DNA from: a virus
Direction: 5' to 3' (one strand)
Virus record (IMG/VR): IMGVR_UViG_3300027906_002599
Location: 1 to 37,288 of that record
Length of the DNA: 37,288 nucleotides
Below the pieces are notes generated by a model. It saw only the letters and a program-made list of their open reading frames with translations, made no database searches and was not told where the DNA came from. Positions 14,859 through 22,480 of this stretch are shown here, one piece after another. The position numbers and the translations under genes are program-made. The first letter of the stretch is position 1; the number at the start of each line of letters is the position of its first letter.

Positions 14859-16724
14859 TTATTTGTAAAGTTTTCTTATTTCACCATCGAACAGCGGAGC
14901 ATAAATTTTTACAGGCTCCTCTTTTCCTTTTACAGTAACTTCATCGAGTTCACGACATGCAATATCCGTAAGTTGCATGTATGTAAATTCACTCAATAAG
15001 ATAGGAGTGTCTTGTTTTCTAGTCTCGGCTTCTAATCTAGCACCTAAGTTTACAGCATCGCCTACAACACTATAATCTAATCTAGTTTCAGCACCCATAT
15101 TACCAACAATACATGTACCTGTGTTTACACCTGTACCAAATTTAACTCTAGGCAATCCTAATTTTTCCATTTCTTTTTCTAATTCATCACCAAGTAATTC
15201 AATTTCTATTGCAGTTTTAACTGCCATCTCTGCATGATTTTCACATGGTATTGGTGCATTCCAAAATGCCATTATACAGTCGCCCATGAACTTATCTATC
15301 GTTCCACCGTTGGCTAATACTATGTTTGTCATCTTATCTAAGAAACTATTGATTAATTCTACTAATCCTTCAGGGTCATCATTCTTCATATACTGCTCTG
15401 ATATAGGAGTAAAGCCGACTATATCTGCAAATAAGAAACTCATCTCTTTTCTTTCTCCGCCTAACTTCATTAAACTTGGATCTTTTACTATCATATCTAC
15501 ATAGTCAGGTGAAATATATGTGCCAAATTGTCCTTTTATTTGCTGTCTTAACTTGTATTGCTTGTAAAAATTGTTAAAAGCACTCTGGGTAAACACTAAA
15601 AATCCACTAATTACCGGGAAAGTTGCGTCCATTAACACTAGGTGATTTGTGTAAAACCACACACTTCCATAGGCTTCTGTACCCAAAATTAGCATGGAAA
15701 TAGGTGCTGTCCACAGTAAAGGTAACTTATAAACAGCAAAAGCAATCAATATCATACCCAACAGGGCTCCTAAGAGCTCGTATAAAGCACTTAATTCGTT
15801 TCGCTGTATATTTGATCCATCTATAAAATTCTGTAGCATATGGCCCTGTATATGCTGTGGATACATAAGTCCTTTTGGAGTAGGAACAGGGTTTTGAACA
15901 CCTTCTGCTGTAACACCTAGTATAATAAACTTGCCACCTAGGTCTGGTAGACTGTTTATATCCACATATTCTACTTCTTCAAAGGTGTTATTAAAACGTA
16001 TAAATGCTGTTCCAATTGGTTGTGTTACTATAGGATCAAAAGGTGGTACTGCAAATTCTTGTATTCCTATCTCAGATGTCTTTAACATATAACTTGGTTT
16101 TTGTGTATATGTTCTTAACATCTCAATAGCAAAACTAGGGTAAATTTTTTCATTTACTGTTATTGCTAATGGGTAAGTTCTTGTAACTAAATCTGGTTGT
16201 GGTGCTGAAGCAAGTACTCCAATACCCTCTGCTTGTTCTTCAAGGATAGAAACGTTTGTTACGAGATTGGGCCACTTTAGCAAAGATTGGGTCGGGTTCA
16301 AAGGTCCTATCGTGCCTGTTCCAATGTGCGGGCCTGAACTCCTTATCCCCTTCGTTGAAGGTGTCTGGCTTAAAACTATGCCGTTTCCTTTCATCCAACT
16401 TGCTAAAGTTTCGTCTCCGCCAAATCGGTCCGTCTCGGGGAACATCACGGTCAAGCCAATGATACCACCATTCTTCTGTCTGATGTCGTGAATTACCTGG
16501 GCAAAATTCTGTCTGGGCCATGGCCATTGTCCCCATTGTTGTAAACTTTTCTCGCCAACATTAATAATAACAATTTCATCACTTTGTTTTGGCTCGTCTA
16601 ATAGTTGTAAAGCATCGAACGTTTGTAGTCGTAGACTTTGTATAGGCGTAGGATCTAATATTTTTACTGTCGTGAGTAAACAGATTGTTACCACAACTGC
16701 CCAACCACTGTATAACCACTTCAT
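14859..16724 (-). CDS. CHASE2-domain class III adenylate cyclase
   Basis: The 621-aa protein has an N-terminal membrane segment (about 6-20), a periplasmic CHASE2 sensor (about 30-300, with DEIVIINVGEKSL, WPWPRQNFAQVI and GGKFIILGVTAEG), three membrane segments (about 312-380) and a cytoplasmic class III cyclase domain (about 425-615). Catalytic features are intact: metal Asp434 (FADIVGFT), Lys478 and metal Asp482 (IDKFMGD), Asn559 and Arg563 (GDAVNLGAR). Lys478 favours ATP; Ser552 sits where Asp or Thr is usual. It should convert ATP to cAMP in response to an envelope signal. The ATG at 16724 is chosen because a late octamer lies 5 nt upstream; longer readings run into the next gene. CHASE2 cyclases and FecR proteins often co-occur in bacteria, as here. 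A bacterial origin is likely. Confidence 0.92.
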   Translation of the reverse strand: MKWLYSGWAVVVTICLLTTVKILDPTPIQSLRLQTFDALQLLDEPKQSDEIVIINVGEKSLQQWGQWPWPRQNFAQVIHDIRQKNGGIIGLTVMFPETDRFGGDETLASWMKGNGIVLSQTPSTKGIRSSGPHIGTGTIGPLNPTQSLLKWPNLVTNVSILEEQAEGIGVLASAPQPDLVTRTYPLAITVNEKIYPSFAIEMLRTYTQKPSYMLKTSEIGIQEFAVPPFDPIVTQPIGTAFIRFNNTFEEVEYVDINSLPDLGGKFIILGVTAEGVQNPVPTPKGLMYPQHIQGHMLQNFIDGSNIQRNELSALYELLGALLGMILIAFAVYKLPLLWTAPISMLILGTEAYGSVWFYTNHLVLMDATFPVISGFLVFTQSAFNNFYKQYKLRQQIKGQFGTYISPDYVDMIVKDPSLMKLGGERKEMSFLFADIVGFTPISEQYMKNDDPEGLVELINSFLDKMTNIVLANGGTIDKFMGDCIMAFWNAPIPCENHAEMAVKTAIEIELLGDELEKEMEKLGLPRVKFGTGVNTGTCIVGNMGAETRLDYSVVGDAVNLGARLEAETRKQDTPILLSEFTYMQLTDIACRELDEVTVKGKEEPVKIYAPLFDGEIRKLYK

Positions 16725-16729
16725 GCATG

Positions 16730-16737
16730 TATTTATC
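16730..16737 (-). promoter_or_regulatory. Late promoter octamer before the cyclase gene
   Basis: GATAAATA on the minus strand ends 5 nt before the ATG at 16724 and overlaps the last codons of the upstream TM-protein gene. No ribosome binding site lies between. Confidence 0.6.
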
Positions 16738-17203
16738 GTCCGGCTATAATGCTTACTGTCATCATGACTACCGCAAAAATAACAATACATAAACATACTA
16801 CTGCTGTTACATCTATTGCAAATTTTTTACTTTCTGCTTTACGTTTAGCCTCCATTAATCTGGCTTGTCTAATGACACGTCTTTCACGCATCATATCTTC
16901 GTAAAAATTTTGCTGTCCTGTATAGATTAAATACTCTCTCAACTCTTTTTCAAGTTGTGCCATTTTATGTTTTGCGGCTGTAATTTCTAAAGCCTGTGCT
17001 TCTACACTACCACCAGCCATATATTTTTTTGCTAAAGATGGATTTTTGCTGTATTGATTTGCTTCTGTAATTGCATCTCTGGCATCAAAAAACCGACCGA
17101 AATACCCGGTGACATCTTCAATATCCCGACCCATTTCTACTGCTTTTTTGATTCCGGTAAATGCCTGACTAGCCATCGATATGGCTACGGCGACTTCAAT
17201 CAT
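16733..17203 (-). CDS. Helical protein with a C-terminal membrane anchor
   Basis: This 156-aa protein has helices from the N-terminus (VAVAISMASQAFTGIKKAVE), a charged coiled region near 80-125 (MRERRVIRQARLMEAKRK) and one hydrophobic segment near 130-153 (VTAVVCLCIVIFAVVMMTV). This gives a tail-anchored inner-membrane topology. I recall similar proteins in other marine T4-like phages, annotated only as hypothetical; a holin or spanin-like role is possible but unproven. A strong AGGAGG lies about 8 nt before the ATG, and a GATAAATA octamer 41 nt upstream gives it its own late promoter inside the curli cluster. Confidence 0.7.
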   Translation of the reverse strand: MIEVAVAISMASQAFTGIKKAVEMGRDIEDVTGYFGRFFDARDAITEANQYSKNPSLAKKYMAGGSVEAQALEITAAKHKMAQLEKELREYLIYTGQQNFYEDMMRERRVIRQARLMEAKRKAESKKFAIDVTAVVCLCIVIFAVVMMTVSIIAGR

Positions 17204-17244
17204 CCAAGTGACCTCCTACGTCATTCTTGTCTACCTACAGAAAT

Positions 17245-17252
17245 TATTTATC
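17245..17252 (-). promoter_or_regulatory. Late promoter octamer before the 16733-17203 gene
   Basis: GATAAATA on the minus strand overlaps the curlin-like gene's stop codon. It leaves a leader of about 35 nt holding the AGGAGG site. Confidence 0.65.
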
Positions 17253-18157
17253 TAATCTTGTGTTATATTGATAGTGCAACCACCGACGGTTACACATGTT
17301 TGAGTTAAATTATAATTTTGTGCTGTGCCACTATTTTGTGTTAAATTTAACGTTGTTGGTTGGGTACCATATAGAGTTATATTGGCATTATGAGCACCAT
17401 TCCCTTTTTGTACTCCACTTATTTGACTATAGTCTTGATAACTTTTATAGTTTACTGTTTTGTTTCCATCGTTAATTTGTTTCCACCAAATGTCTTGTTC
17501 GTCACCATATATCCATATATTTGCAGTATGACTGCCTGGTGTATTAGTATTACCGTTTGTTTGATATCCAACAATAACATTATTATCTCCATGATAATCT
17601 AATATAACTTTATGACCACCATGCTCAGAACCATCACCTTGACTAAATGTTGTATCATTTATGTTGTTAAGTCCAACACCTTGACCCCATCTCATTAAAT
17701 TGTTGTCTCCCCAAAAGTGAAAGCCTGCTTCAGTATATCGACAATTATTGTCTTCTGTACATTTTTGACTAATTTCTATTTCATTATCTACGCCGTCTAC
17801 GTCTCCACACCAAGTTGAATTAGGGCAATTTACTTTACCCCAAGTACTTGTAAATCCTGCAAATTGCTTCTCGCCTACTTGCGTAATTTTAACAGAGTTT
17901 CCATCTCCAGATACAGAGAATTCAACTTCATTGTCTTCTCCCAACTGCCCAATCCACATAGTTAAATTATCTACATTGCCATATTGTAATCCTAAGTCCA
18001 AATCAATATGCTGGTCTTTACCTTGTTGGTCAATATTTAAAACTAAATCGTCACCAACCTGGTCTATATGAACATGGTTGTGTCCTTCACCGGCAAATGC
18101 ATCATAACTTGCTGTTGCACAAAATATTGCTAATAATGTTCCTAATATATACTTCAT
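17252..18157 (-). CDS. Curlin-like (CsgA/CsgB-type) secreted amyloid repeat protein 2
   Basis: The 301-aa protein has a signal peptide (MKYILGTLLAIFCATASYDAFA, 22 residues). The mature part is repetitive and rich in Gln, Asn and Gly. It has curlin-like strand-turn units such as VHIDQVGDDLVLNIDQQG, GDGNSVKITQVGE and GDNNVIVGYQTNGN, and ends in INITQD. This alternation of Gln-x-Gly-x-x-Asn turns and short strands is the hallmark of curli subunits, which stack into cross-beta fibres. Six Cys occur, unusual for curlin. It starts directly after the FecR stop with no gap. The CsgG/CsgF genes in the same operon support export through the curli pore. Which unit nucleates and which polymerises is unknown. 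Confidence 0.8.
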   Translation of the reverse strand: MKYILGTLLAIFCATASYDAFAGEGHNHVHIDQVGDDLVLNIDQQGKDQHIDLDLGLQYGNVDNLTMWIGQLGEDNEVEFSVSGDGNSVKITQVGEKQFAGFTSTWGKVNCPNSTWCGDVDGVDNEIEISQKCTEDNNCRYTEAGFHFWGDNNLMRWGQGVGLNNINDTTFSQGDGSEHGGHKVILDYHGDNNVIVGYQTNGNTNTPGSHTANIWIYGDEQDIWWKQINDGNKTVNYKSYQDYSQISGVQKGNGAHNANITLYGTQPTTLNLTQNSGTAQNYNLTQTCVTVGGCTINITQD

Positions 18158-19363
18158 CTAATCTACCTGTATAATTGTTATAAATGTTCCTTCGCAATCA
18201 TTAAGACATATTGTGGTGTCTTTTAAGTTACTATCTTCTATAAAGATTTTAGCACTATTACCTGACTGTTGTTTAATACTTACTGTATTAGTTACTTGTC
18301 TAAAGAAGAATATTTTACCATCTTCTGTAATAGTATTAAACTGCGTTGTGTCATCAAAACCTAAAGCAGTTCCTGTAATTTTATCGGTTCCTAAACTTCC
18401 TTCTGAATTTTCTCCGCCTTTACTTTTACTTTTTCCGCCTACTTCTACACTTTCCTCTTCTATAATTTCTAACAAATCTTGTAAGAAATCTACATCTAAG
18501 AAGTTAATGTCTAACTGACTAAACTCTAAATCTTCTGTTGTATCTTTCAATACATCTGCTTCAATGGCATTAGCATCTAATCCATCAAAGTCTAATAATC
18601 CACCATCTCCTTTTGATTCTTCTGCTTGTTCATCAACTGCTTCTGTAATCTCAGTTGGTTCACTTACAATAAACATGTTATCAATCATGTTTAAATCCAA
18701 ATCTGCAAGAAGAACTGGATTAGTTGGTGCTTGTTCATATGTACTAACCATTACAGCCTGAAATGCTTCAGTTAATACTTGTACACCACCATCATTTGTG
18801 ATAGTAATACTACCACTTGGAGCACAACCTTCTTCTAAACGTACTCCGTCTGTACATCTTTGGTCTGGTAATAATATTACCAAACTTCTTCCCAACTCAT
18901 CTACAGTAGTAGTAAAGTCGGTTCCCCTAATACCTATAGTAGCAGTAGGAGTTTTTACAGTTATATTTTCTTTTGGTACTAACCCTAACCCGCCAGTGGC
19001 AAATCGTGCAGTCCCTTGCACGAAATCTAATGCCATCCTGCTTTTACTGGGGTCAGGATCGTACACATATTCATTAATAACCATGTATGTGTGTTCCGTT
19101 AAACTAACTAGTGTGTCATCTATAAACTTTAGTTTAATACGACCATCAATCGTTTCAACTTCGTCCATGCTCTGTATGTCTGTGTCTAGTTCTGCAATCA
19201 ATTTGTCACCAGACGTCCTTTTAATACTTCCAGGTGAGCCACTTTGCTCAAATACTCCGCCGATACTTTCATTGGCACCGGCGGAAATACTGTATGTTGC
19301 ACTAAACAATAAAAATGCGTATAAACAAACTTTAGTCAGTTTGTCTGATACTAACTGATGCAT
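18158..19363 (-). CDS. FecR-domain exported protein with a curlin-like C-terminal tail
   Basis: The 401-aa protein begins with a signal-type hydrophobic segment (VCLYAFLLFSATYSISA). A FecR domain follows at about 35-190: GSIKRTSGDKL, IKLKFIDDTLVSLTEHTYM, VINEYVYDP, FVQGTARFATGGL, and VKTPTATIGIRGTDF, the classic FecR core. An acidic, Leu-rich middle (about 230-330) is followed by a last 60 residues with curlin-like units (NTVSIKQQSGNSAKIFIED) and the end ITIIQVD, like the ends of both neighbouring curlins. FecR domains sense or relay signals in the periplasm, or act as surface structural modules. ATG 19363 is used; GTG 19369 is an alternative. It overlaps curlin 1 by about 30 bp. Confidence 0.85.
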   Translation of the reverse strand: MHQLVSDKLTKVCLYAFLLFSATYSISAGANESIGGVFEQSGSPGSIKRTSGDKLIAELDTDIQSMDEVETIDGRIKLKFIDDTLVSLTEHTYMVINEYVYDPDPSKSRMALDFVQGTARFATGGLGLVPKENITVKTPTATIGIRGTDFTTTVDELGRSLVILLPDQRCTDGVRLEEGCAPSGSITITNDGGVQVLTEAFQAVMVSTYEQAPTNPVLLADLDLNMIDNMFIVSEPTEITEAVDEQAEESKGDGGLLDFDGLDANAIEADVLKDTTEDLEFSQLDINFLDVDFLQDLLEIIEEESVEVGGKSKSKGGENSEGSLGTDKITGTALGFDDTTQFNTITEDGKIFFFRQVTNTVSIKQQSGNSAKIFIEDSNLKDTTICLNDCEGTFITIIQVD

Positions 19364-20150
19364 TTTCACTATCTAAATCAACGTCGATTTTACCAGGACA
19401 TACAGGACTACATGTAGCCGCATTACTTTGTAAAAACTGGAAATCACCATCTGAACCTACTAAAACAAATTTTAAGTAGTGGTCAGAGTTACCAGTTTGT
19501 TTTGATGTAATAGCATTATCATCACCAGTAATGTTCATTTCCCAAGTTGCGGAACCGGCATCAACTTTAATACCACTTTGTGAAAAAGCAGATGTACTGT
19601 TCCAACCAGAACCTGGAGTTCCACCCCAAGTTTTAGTATTATTAACAGCACTTCTAAAGTCGTTTCTGTCCCCTAGTATTGTTAAATCCATATTAAGGTT
19701 GTCTGCGGCAAGGTCTCCACCGATGTCAACATCAAATATGTTAGTATCACCTTGAATATTCCAAAGCATATCAACACTATCTGCACTACCTGTTGCACCT
19801 ATGTTCATATCTACTGAGTTACTATCTCCTAAGAAATATAAATCCCAAACAGTTGAACCAGAACCGTCTCCAGTCCATGCACCAAATATTTCATTACTAT
19901 CACCATCTTGGATAATATCAATAATCAAGTTTGCTCCAGTAATGACTAAATCACTACCATCAGAAGCATCACCTGTTATTTTGTTACCACTACCAGCCTG
20001 TAATATGGTCAAAGTTAAATTATCCCCTTGTTGGTCCAATAAAACTTCGTTATCGTCAGCACCTAAGGCAGGAGCATAAAGTCCAACCGTAAGTCCCATA
20101 ATCGCGAAGACATTGATTGCAAAATTTCTAAATAAATTTCTAGTCTTCAT
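19332..20150 (-). CDS. Curlin-like secreted amyloid repeat protein 1
   Basis: This 272-aa protein has a signal peptide ending near residue 31 (LYAPALGA). The mature part is acidic and Gly/Asn/Asp-rich, with repeated strand-turn units about 20-25 residues apart: DQQGDNLTLTILQAGSGN, IIDIIQDGDSNEI, LYFLGDSNSVDMN, WNIQGDTNIFDVD, LTILGDRNDF and MNITGDDNAI. It ends in VSIRQTD. The (L/I)xxxGDxN turn resembles curlin repeats, with Asp replacing some Gln/Asn. It lies directly after csgG, overlapping it by 11 bp, with GGAG before the ATG. Its likely role is a fibre subunit exported by CsgG. The family call rests on repeat pattern and context. Confidence 0.75.
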   Translation of the reverse strand: MKTRNLFRNFAINVFAIMGLTVGLYAPALGADDNEVLLDQQGDNLTLTILQAGSGNKITGDASDGSDLVITGANLIIDIIQDGDSNEIFGAWTGDGSGSTVWDLYFLGDSNSVDMNIGATGSADSVDMLWNIQGDTNIFDVDIGGDLAADNLNMDLTILGDRNDFRSAVNNTKTWGGTPGSGWNSTSAFSQSGIKVDAGSATWEMNITGDDNAITSKQTGNSDHYLKFVLVGSDGDFQFLQSNAATCSPVCPGKIDVDLDSENASVSIRQTD

Positions 20151-21120
20151 TATTTTCTCCGTTATTCTTCAGGAGCATTTTCTCCCAAAGTTTTTTGTCG
20201 GCTTTGAGGTCCTCTTCATCTATGTCTACTTTCATCCAAGTTGCTTGTTCGTCAGGAGAGAGTTCCTGTACGTCCCACCCTTCAGGGTAAACAATTTTCC
20301 AATAACCTCGTTCATCGCCTTGTTGTATAAGTGCCAATACTGCGGCTTCAATAGCCGAACGTACTGCCCACGTTACACTTTCGTTCTCTGTCATACCACT
20401 TTCTAGTTCAAGCAACTTGGTATCCATATCTAGGAATCTAAATACGTCTCCGGCTTGTCCAGTACTCAAAATGGTTTTGTATGTCTGTACGTTGAGTAAC
20501 ACTTCGCCGGTGAGTGTGCTAACGGCTCTAAGTGATACTACAACACTATCTCTTCGATATTGATTCGCTGTACCAATACCGAGATATCTTGCACCGTTAC
20601 CTCCAGTTTCAATATTAGTGTCATATCCAATGACTCCTCCCTCTAATATCATACCTGCAAATAACAATGGTTGGACTCCTTCTGCTGGTTTCTCTTCTGA
20701 AGCAAACTGTTCACGAGTACTACGAACAATCTGTCTTTCTCTAACCAAGTTGTCTAGTCCTAAACCTCTTTCTACTACTCTAAACCATGTGCCTTTAGGA
20801 TCGTCCTTAGCACCTGCGGCTTTGAGTGAATCTATTAATAAATCTTTTGCACCTTGTGTAACAGCGGTGCTGAAACTTGCAACTCCATCTGAACTAAATC
20901 TTTGTCCAGTTAAGTCTTCAAATTTATAAACTGCAACCACAGGCATAACCTCTGCCGGTGGCAAATTCCTTAATTTTTTATATGTGGGTAATTCTACAAA
21001 TTTTGGCTCTTCTATACATTCAAGTAAAGACGTTCCGCAAAGTTTGTCACCAGGAATTGAGACACTAGCACATCCACTAATGAACAAAGCAAATAATACT
21101 GCTATAAATCCTACTCTCAA
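20140..21120 (-). CDS. csgG: CsgG, outer-membrane curli secretion channel lipoprotein
   Basis: The 326-aa protein has a lipobox (ALFISGC, Cys17). It matches E. coli CsgG clearly along its length: VAVYKFEDLTGQRF, FSTAVTQGAKDLLIDSL, ERGLGLDNLVRERQIVR, GVIGYDTNIETGGNGARYLG, YKTILSTGQAGDVFRFLD and AIEAAVLALIQQGDERGYW. CsgG forms a nonameric outer-membrane pore for curli subunits. It is longer than E. coli CsgG (277 aa), with extra residues before the first strand and at the acidic C-terminus. The start is TTG at 21120, because an in-frame stop lies two codons upstream. The csgF stop is 3 bp away, so the two are surely co-transcribed. Confidence 0.96.
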   Translation of the reverse strand: MRVGFIAVLFALFISGCASVSIPGDKLCGTSLLECIEEPKFVELPTYKKLRNLPPAEVMPVVAVYKFEDLTGQRFSSDGVASFSTAVTQGAKDLLIDSLKAAGAKDDPKGTWFRVVERGLGLDNLVRERQIVRSTREQFASEEKPAEGVQPLLFAGMILEGGVIGYDTNIETGGNGARYLGIGTANQYRRDSVVVSLRAVSTLTGEVLLNVQTYKTILSTGQAGDVFRFLDMDTKLLELESGMTENESVTWAVRSAIEAAVLALIQQGDERGYWKIVYPEGWDVQELSPDEQATWMKVDIDEEDLKADKKLWEKMLLKNNGENNED

Positions 21121-21123
21121 TGT

Positions 21124-21624
21124 CTACCCGCCTAACGTTCCGATACCAATCGGTATCTCAATTTCTGTAACTGTACCGTCAACATCTACAATAGTAAGTC
21201 TAATATATTGTACTCCGTCTATGGTAACAATTTGATAAGATACTGCATTATCTTCAATAGAGAATGCACCTTCGGTTGAGTTAGTACAAGTTGGTACTTC
21301 TTCTGGGTTACAGAACATACTATCTACCAATCCTTTAGAAATCTGACTGTAAATTCTGCTTTCCAGATTTCTAATAAACTTATTGATAGTACTGTTTGAT
21401 TCTGCTCTATCTGCCGCTCTTAAAGCCGCTTCAACATCATCCCTAATTTTATCTTTCCTACTTTTTTCCTGATTCTCAATAGTTAAGTAATGAGCGCCAG
21501 TACCAATACCACTGAAACTAGGGTTCTTAAATTTATGTTTAAGTTGGTCTGCAAATACAGTTTGGCTACTAAAATAAAGTAGCATTACACCAATACCTAA
21601 TATACGTCCTGTGATTTTATTCAT
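21124..21624 (-). CDS. csgF: CsgF-like curli assembly factor
   Basis: The 166-aa protein has a signal peptide (cleavage after VFA, residue 25). The mature N-terminus HKFKNPSFSGIGTGAHYL corresponds to the E. coli CsgF segment FQFRNPNFGGNPNNGAFLL, which inserts into the CsgG pore. A helix (INKFIRNLESRIYSQISKGL) and a C-terminal beta part (YQIVTIDGVQYIRLTIVDVD) also match CsgF. CsgF couples the CsgG pore to surface nucleation. A charged insertion near 52-75 makes it longer than E. coli CsgF (138 aa). A strong AAGGAG lies before the ATG, which overlaps the upstream stop by 4 bp. Confidence 0.92.
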   Translation of the reverse strand: MNKITGRILGIGVMLLYFSSQTVFADQLKHKFKNPSFSGIGTGAHYLTIENQEKSRKDKIRDDVEAALRAADRAESNSTINKFIRNLESRIYSQISKGLVDSMFCNPEEVPTCTNSTEGAFSIEDNAVSYQIVTIDGVQYIRLTIVDVDGTVTEIEIPIGIGTLGG

Positions 21625-21926
21625 TTTCCTTTTTTCTCCTTAAGAATCTTCAGTTCTTCAACTGCTTCTTCCTCCTCATGCTCTTCGATAACTTTTCTTC
21701 GAGCATTATATTCTAAAACCACATTAACCTTTTGTTGCAGTCTTATCATATCTTGATCCAACATCCTTGTTTGGTCAATAACTTTGATTAATGCCATATG
21801 CATTTTTCCAAGTTCTGGCTTCACATGTGTTCCAATGTAATTCCATACATAGTATATAAAGTAACCTAAACCTACACATGCAACTACAGGAAAACCGTAA
21901 TCAGATATTAAGCCTGCTATGTCCAT
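21621..21926 (-). CDS. Single-TM protein with a cytoplasmic coiled coil, copy 2
   Basis: This 101-aa protein has an N-terminal YGFPVVACVGLGYFIYYVW membrane segment (about 10-28) and a charged helical tail ending in a Glu/Lys-rich stretch. It is a paralogue of the upstream gene: both share the GFPxV...GYFI pattern and a following coiled coil. The layout resembles small holin-like (BhlA/UviB type) proteins, but similar pairs in marine T4-like phages are of unknown function as far as I know. An AGGAGAG motif precedes the ATG. It is the second gene of the curli operon. Confidence 0.65.
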   Translation of the reverse strand: MDIAGLISDYGFPVVACVGLGYFIYYVWNYIGTHVKPELGKMHMALIKVIDQTRMLDQDMIRLQQKVNVVLEYNARRKVIEEHEEEEAVEELKILKEKKGK

Positions 21927-22223
21927 CTAGTCTCTCCTTGCGTCGATACTCCCGTCTTCAATAAAATTTTCTGCTCGGGCTATTCTATCTATATCAGGTC
22001 TCAATTCTAATGCACTAGATACTAATAAGTCAATTTTCATCATTTCGTTACTCATAGTTCGTGCTCTGTCTTCCAACATCACGCAAAATTTAGTAAGTGT
22101 CTGAATTTGGCCCACCACTCCGGCAAGCATTTGCTTTATTGTTAAGAAAATAAAGTAACCCATTACCAATGCTCCGACAATAGGAAACCCGACTTCCGCA
22201 ATTAGTTTGAAAATCTCACTCAT
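21927..22223 (-). CDS. Single-TM protein with a cytoplasmic coiled coil, copy 1
   Basis: This 98-aa protein is the first gene of the curli-cluster transcript. The TM segment GFPIVGALVMGYFIFLTI lies near residues 12-29, followed by a helical coiled region (LTKFCVMLEDRARTMSNEM) and a polar end (DGSIDARRD). It is paralogous to the next gene. There is no clear Shine-Dalgarno before the ATG at 22223. The late octamer at 22298-22305 is 74 nt upstream. Holin-like and membrane-scaffold roles are both possible; neither is shown by the sequence. Confidence 0.65.
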   Translation of the reverse strand: MSEIFKLIAEVGFPIVGALVMGYFIFLTIKQMLAGVVGQIQTLTKFCVMLEDRARTMSNEMMKIDLLVSSALELRPDIDRIARAENFIEDGSIDARRD

Positions 22224-22297
22224 CTGTACTGCACACTCTGTTTATTTGTTTTTATAGTAGTGTAAATTGTGTTTCGTTACTCTGTACTCTACATGCA

Positions 22298-22305
22298 TAT
22301 TTATC
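22298..22305 (-). promoter_or_regulatory. Late promoter octamer before the curli operon
   Basis: GATAAATA on the minus strand lies 74 nt before the first ATG of the operon. It sits in the 257-nt intergenic region 22224-22480, which otherwise holds a divergent GATAAATA (22357-22364) and no gene I can support. Confidence 0.65.
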
Positions 22306-22356
22306 CAAAAGTTGCCAATTTTTTTGGTAGAGGATAGCATTTTGGAATTTTTTCTT

Positions 22357-22364
22357 GATAAATA
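22357..22364 (+). promoter_or_regulatory. Late promoter octamer on the plus strand
   Basis: GATAAATA on the plus strand, 116 nt before the ATG of the 43-aa gene at 22481. It is divergent from the octamer at 22298-22305. Confidence 0.5.
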
Positions 22365-22480
22365 AACGTGTAACACGAATGTAACATAGTACATTTGAGA
22401 ATCATGTTTTACAAACCTCATTAGAGATGATGTAAGACCAATGTATATGGGAAATTCGGTTACCTCAATCGGAGAAGAAA

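Noticed and set aside
16725-16796. 24-residue N-terminal extension of the cyclase
   Set aside because: It overlaps the upstream gene and the late octamer, and MKWLYSGWAVV gives a normal CHASE2 N-terminal membrane segment.
18798-19358. Plus-strand open frame of 186 codons
   Set aside because: It is antisense to the FecR gene, whose domain motifs are unambiguous.
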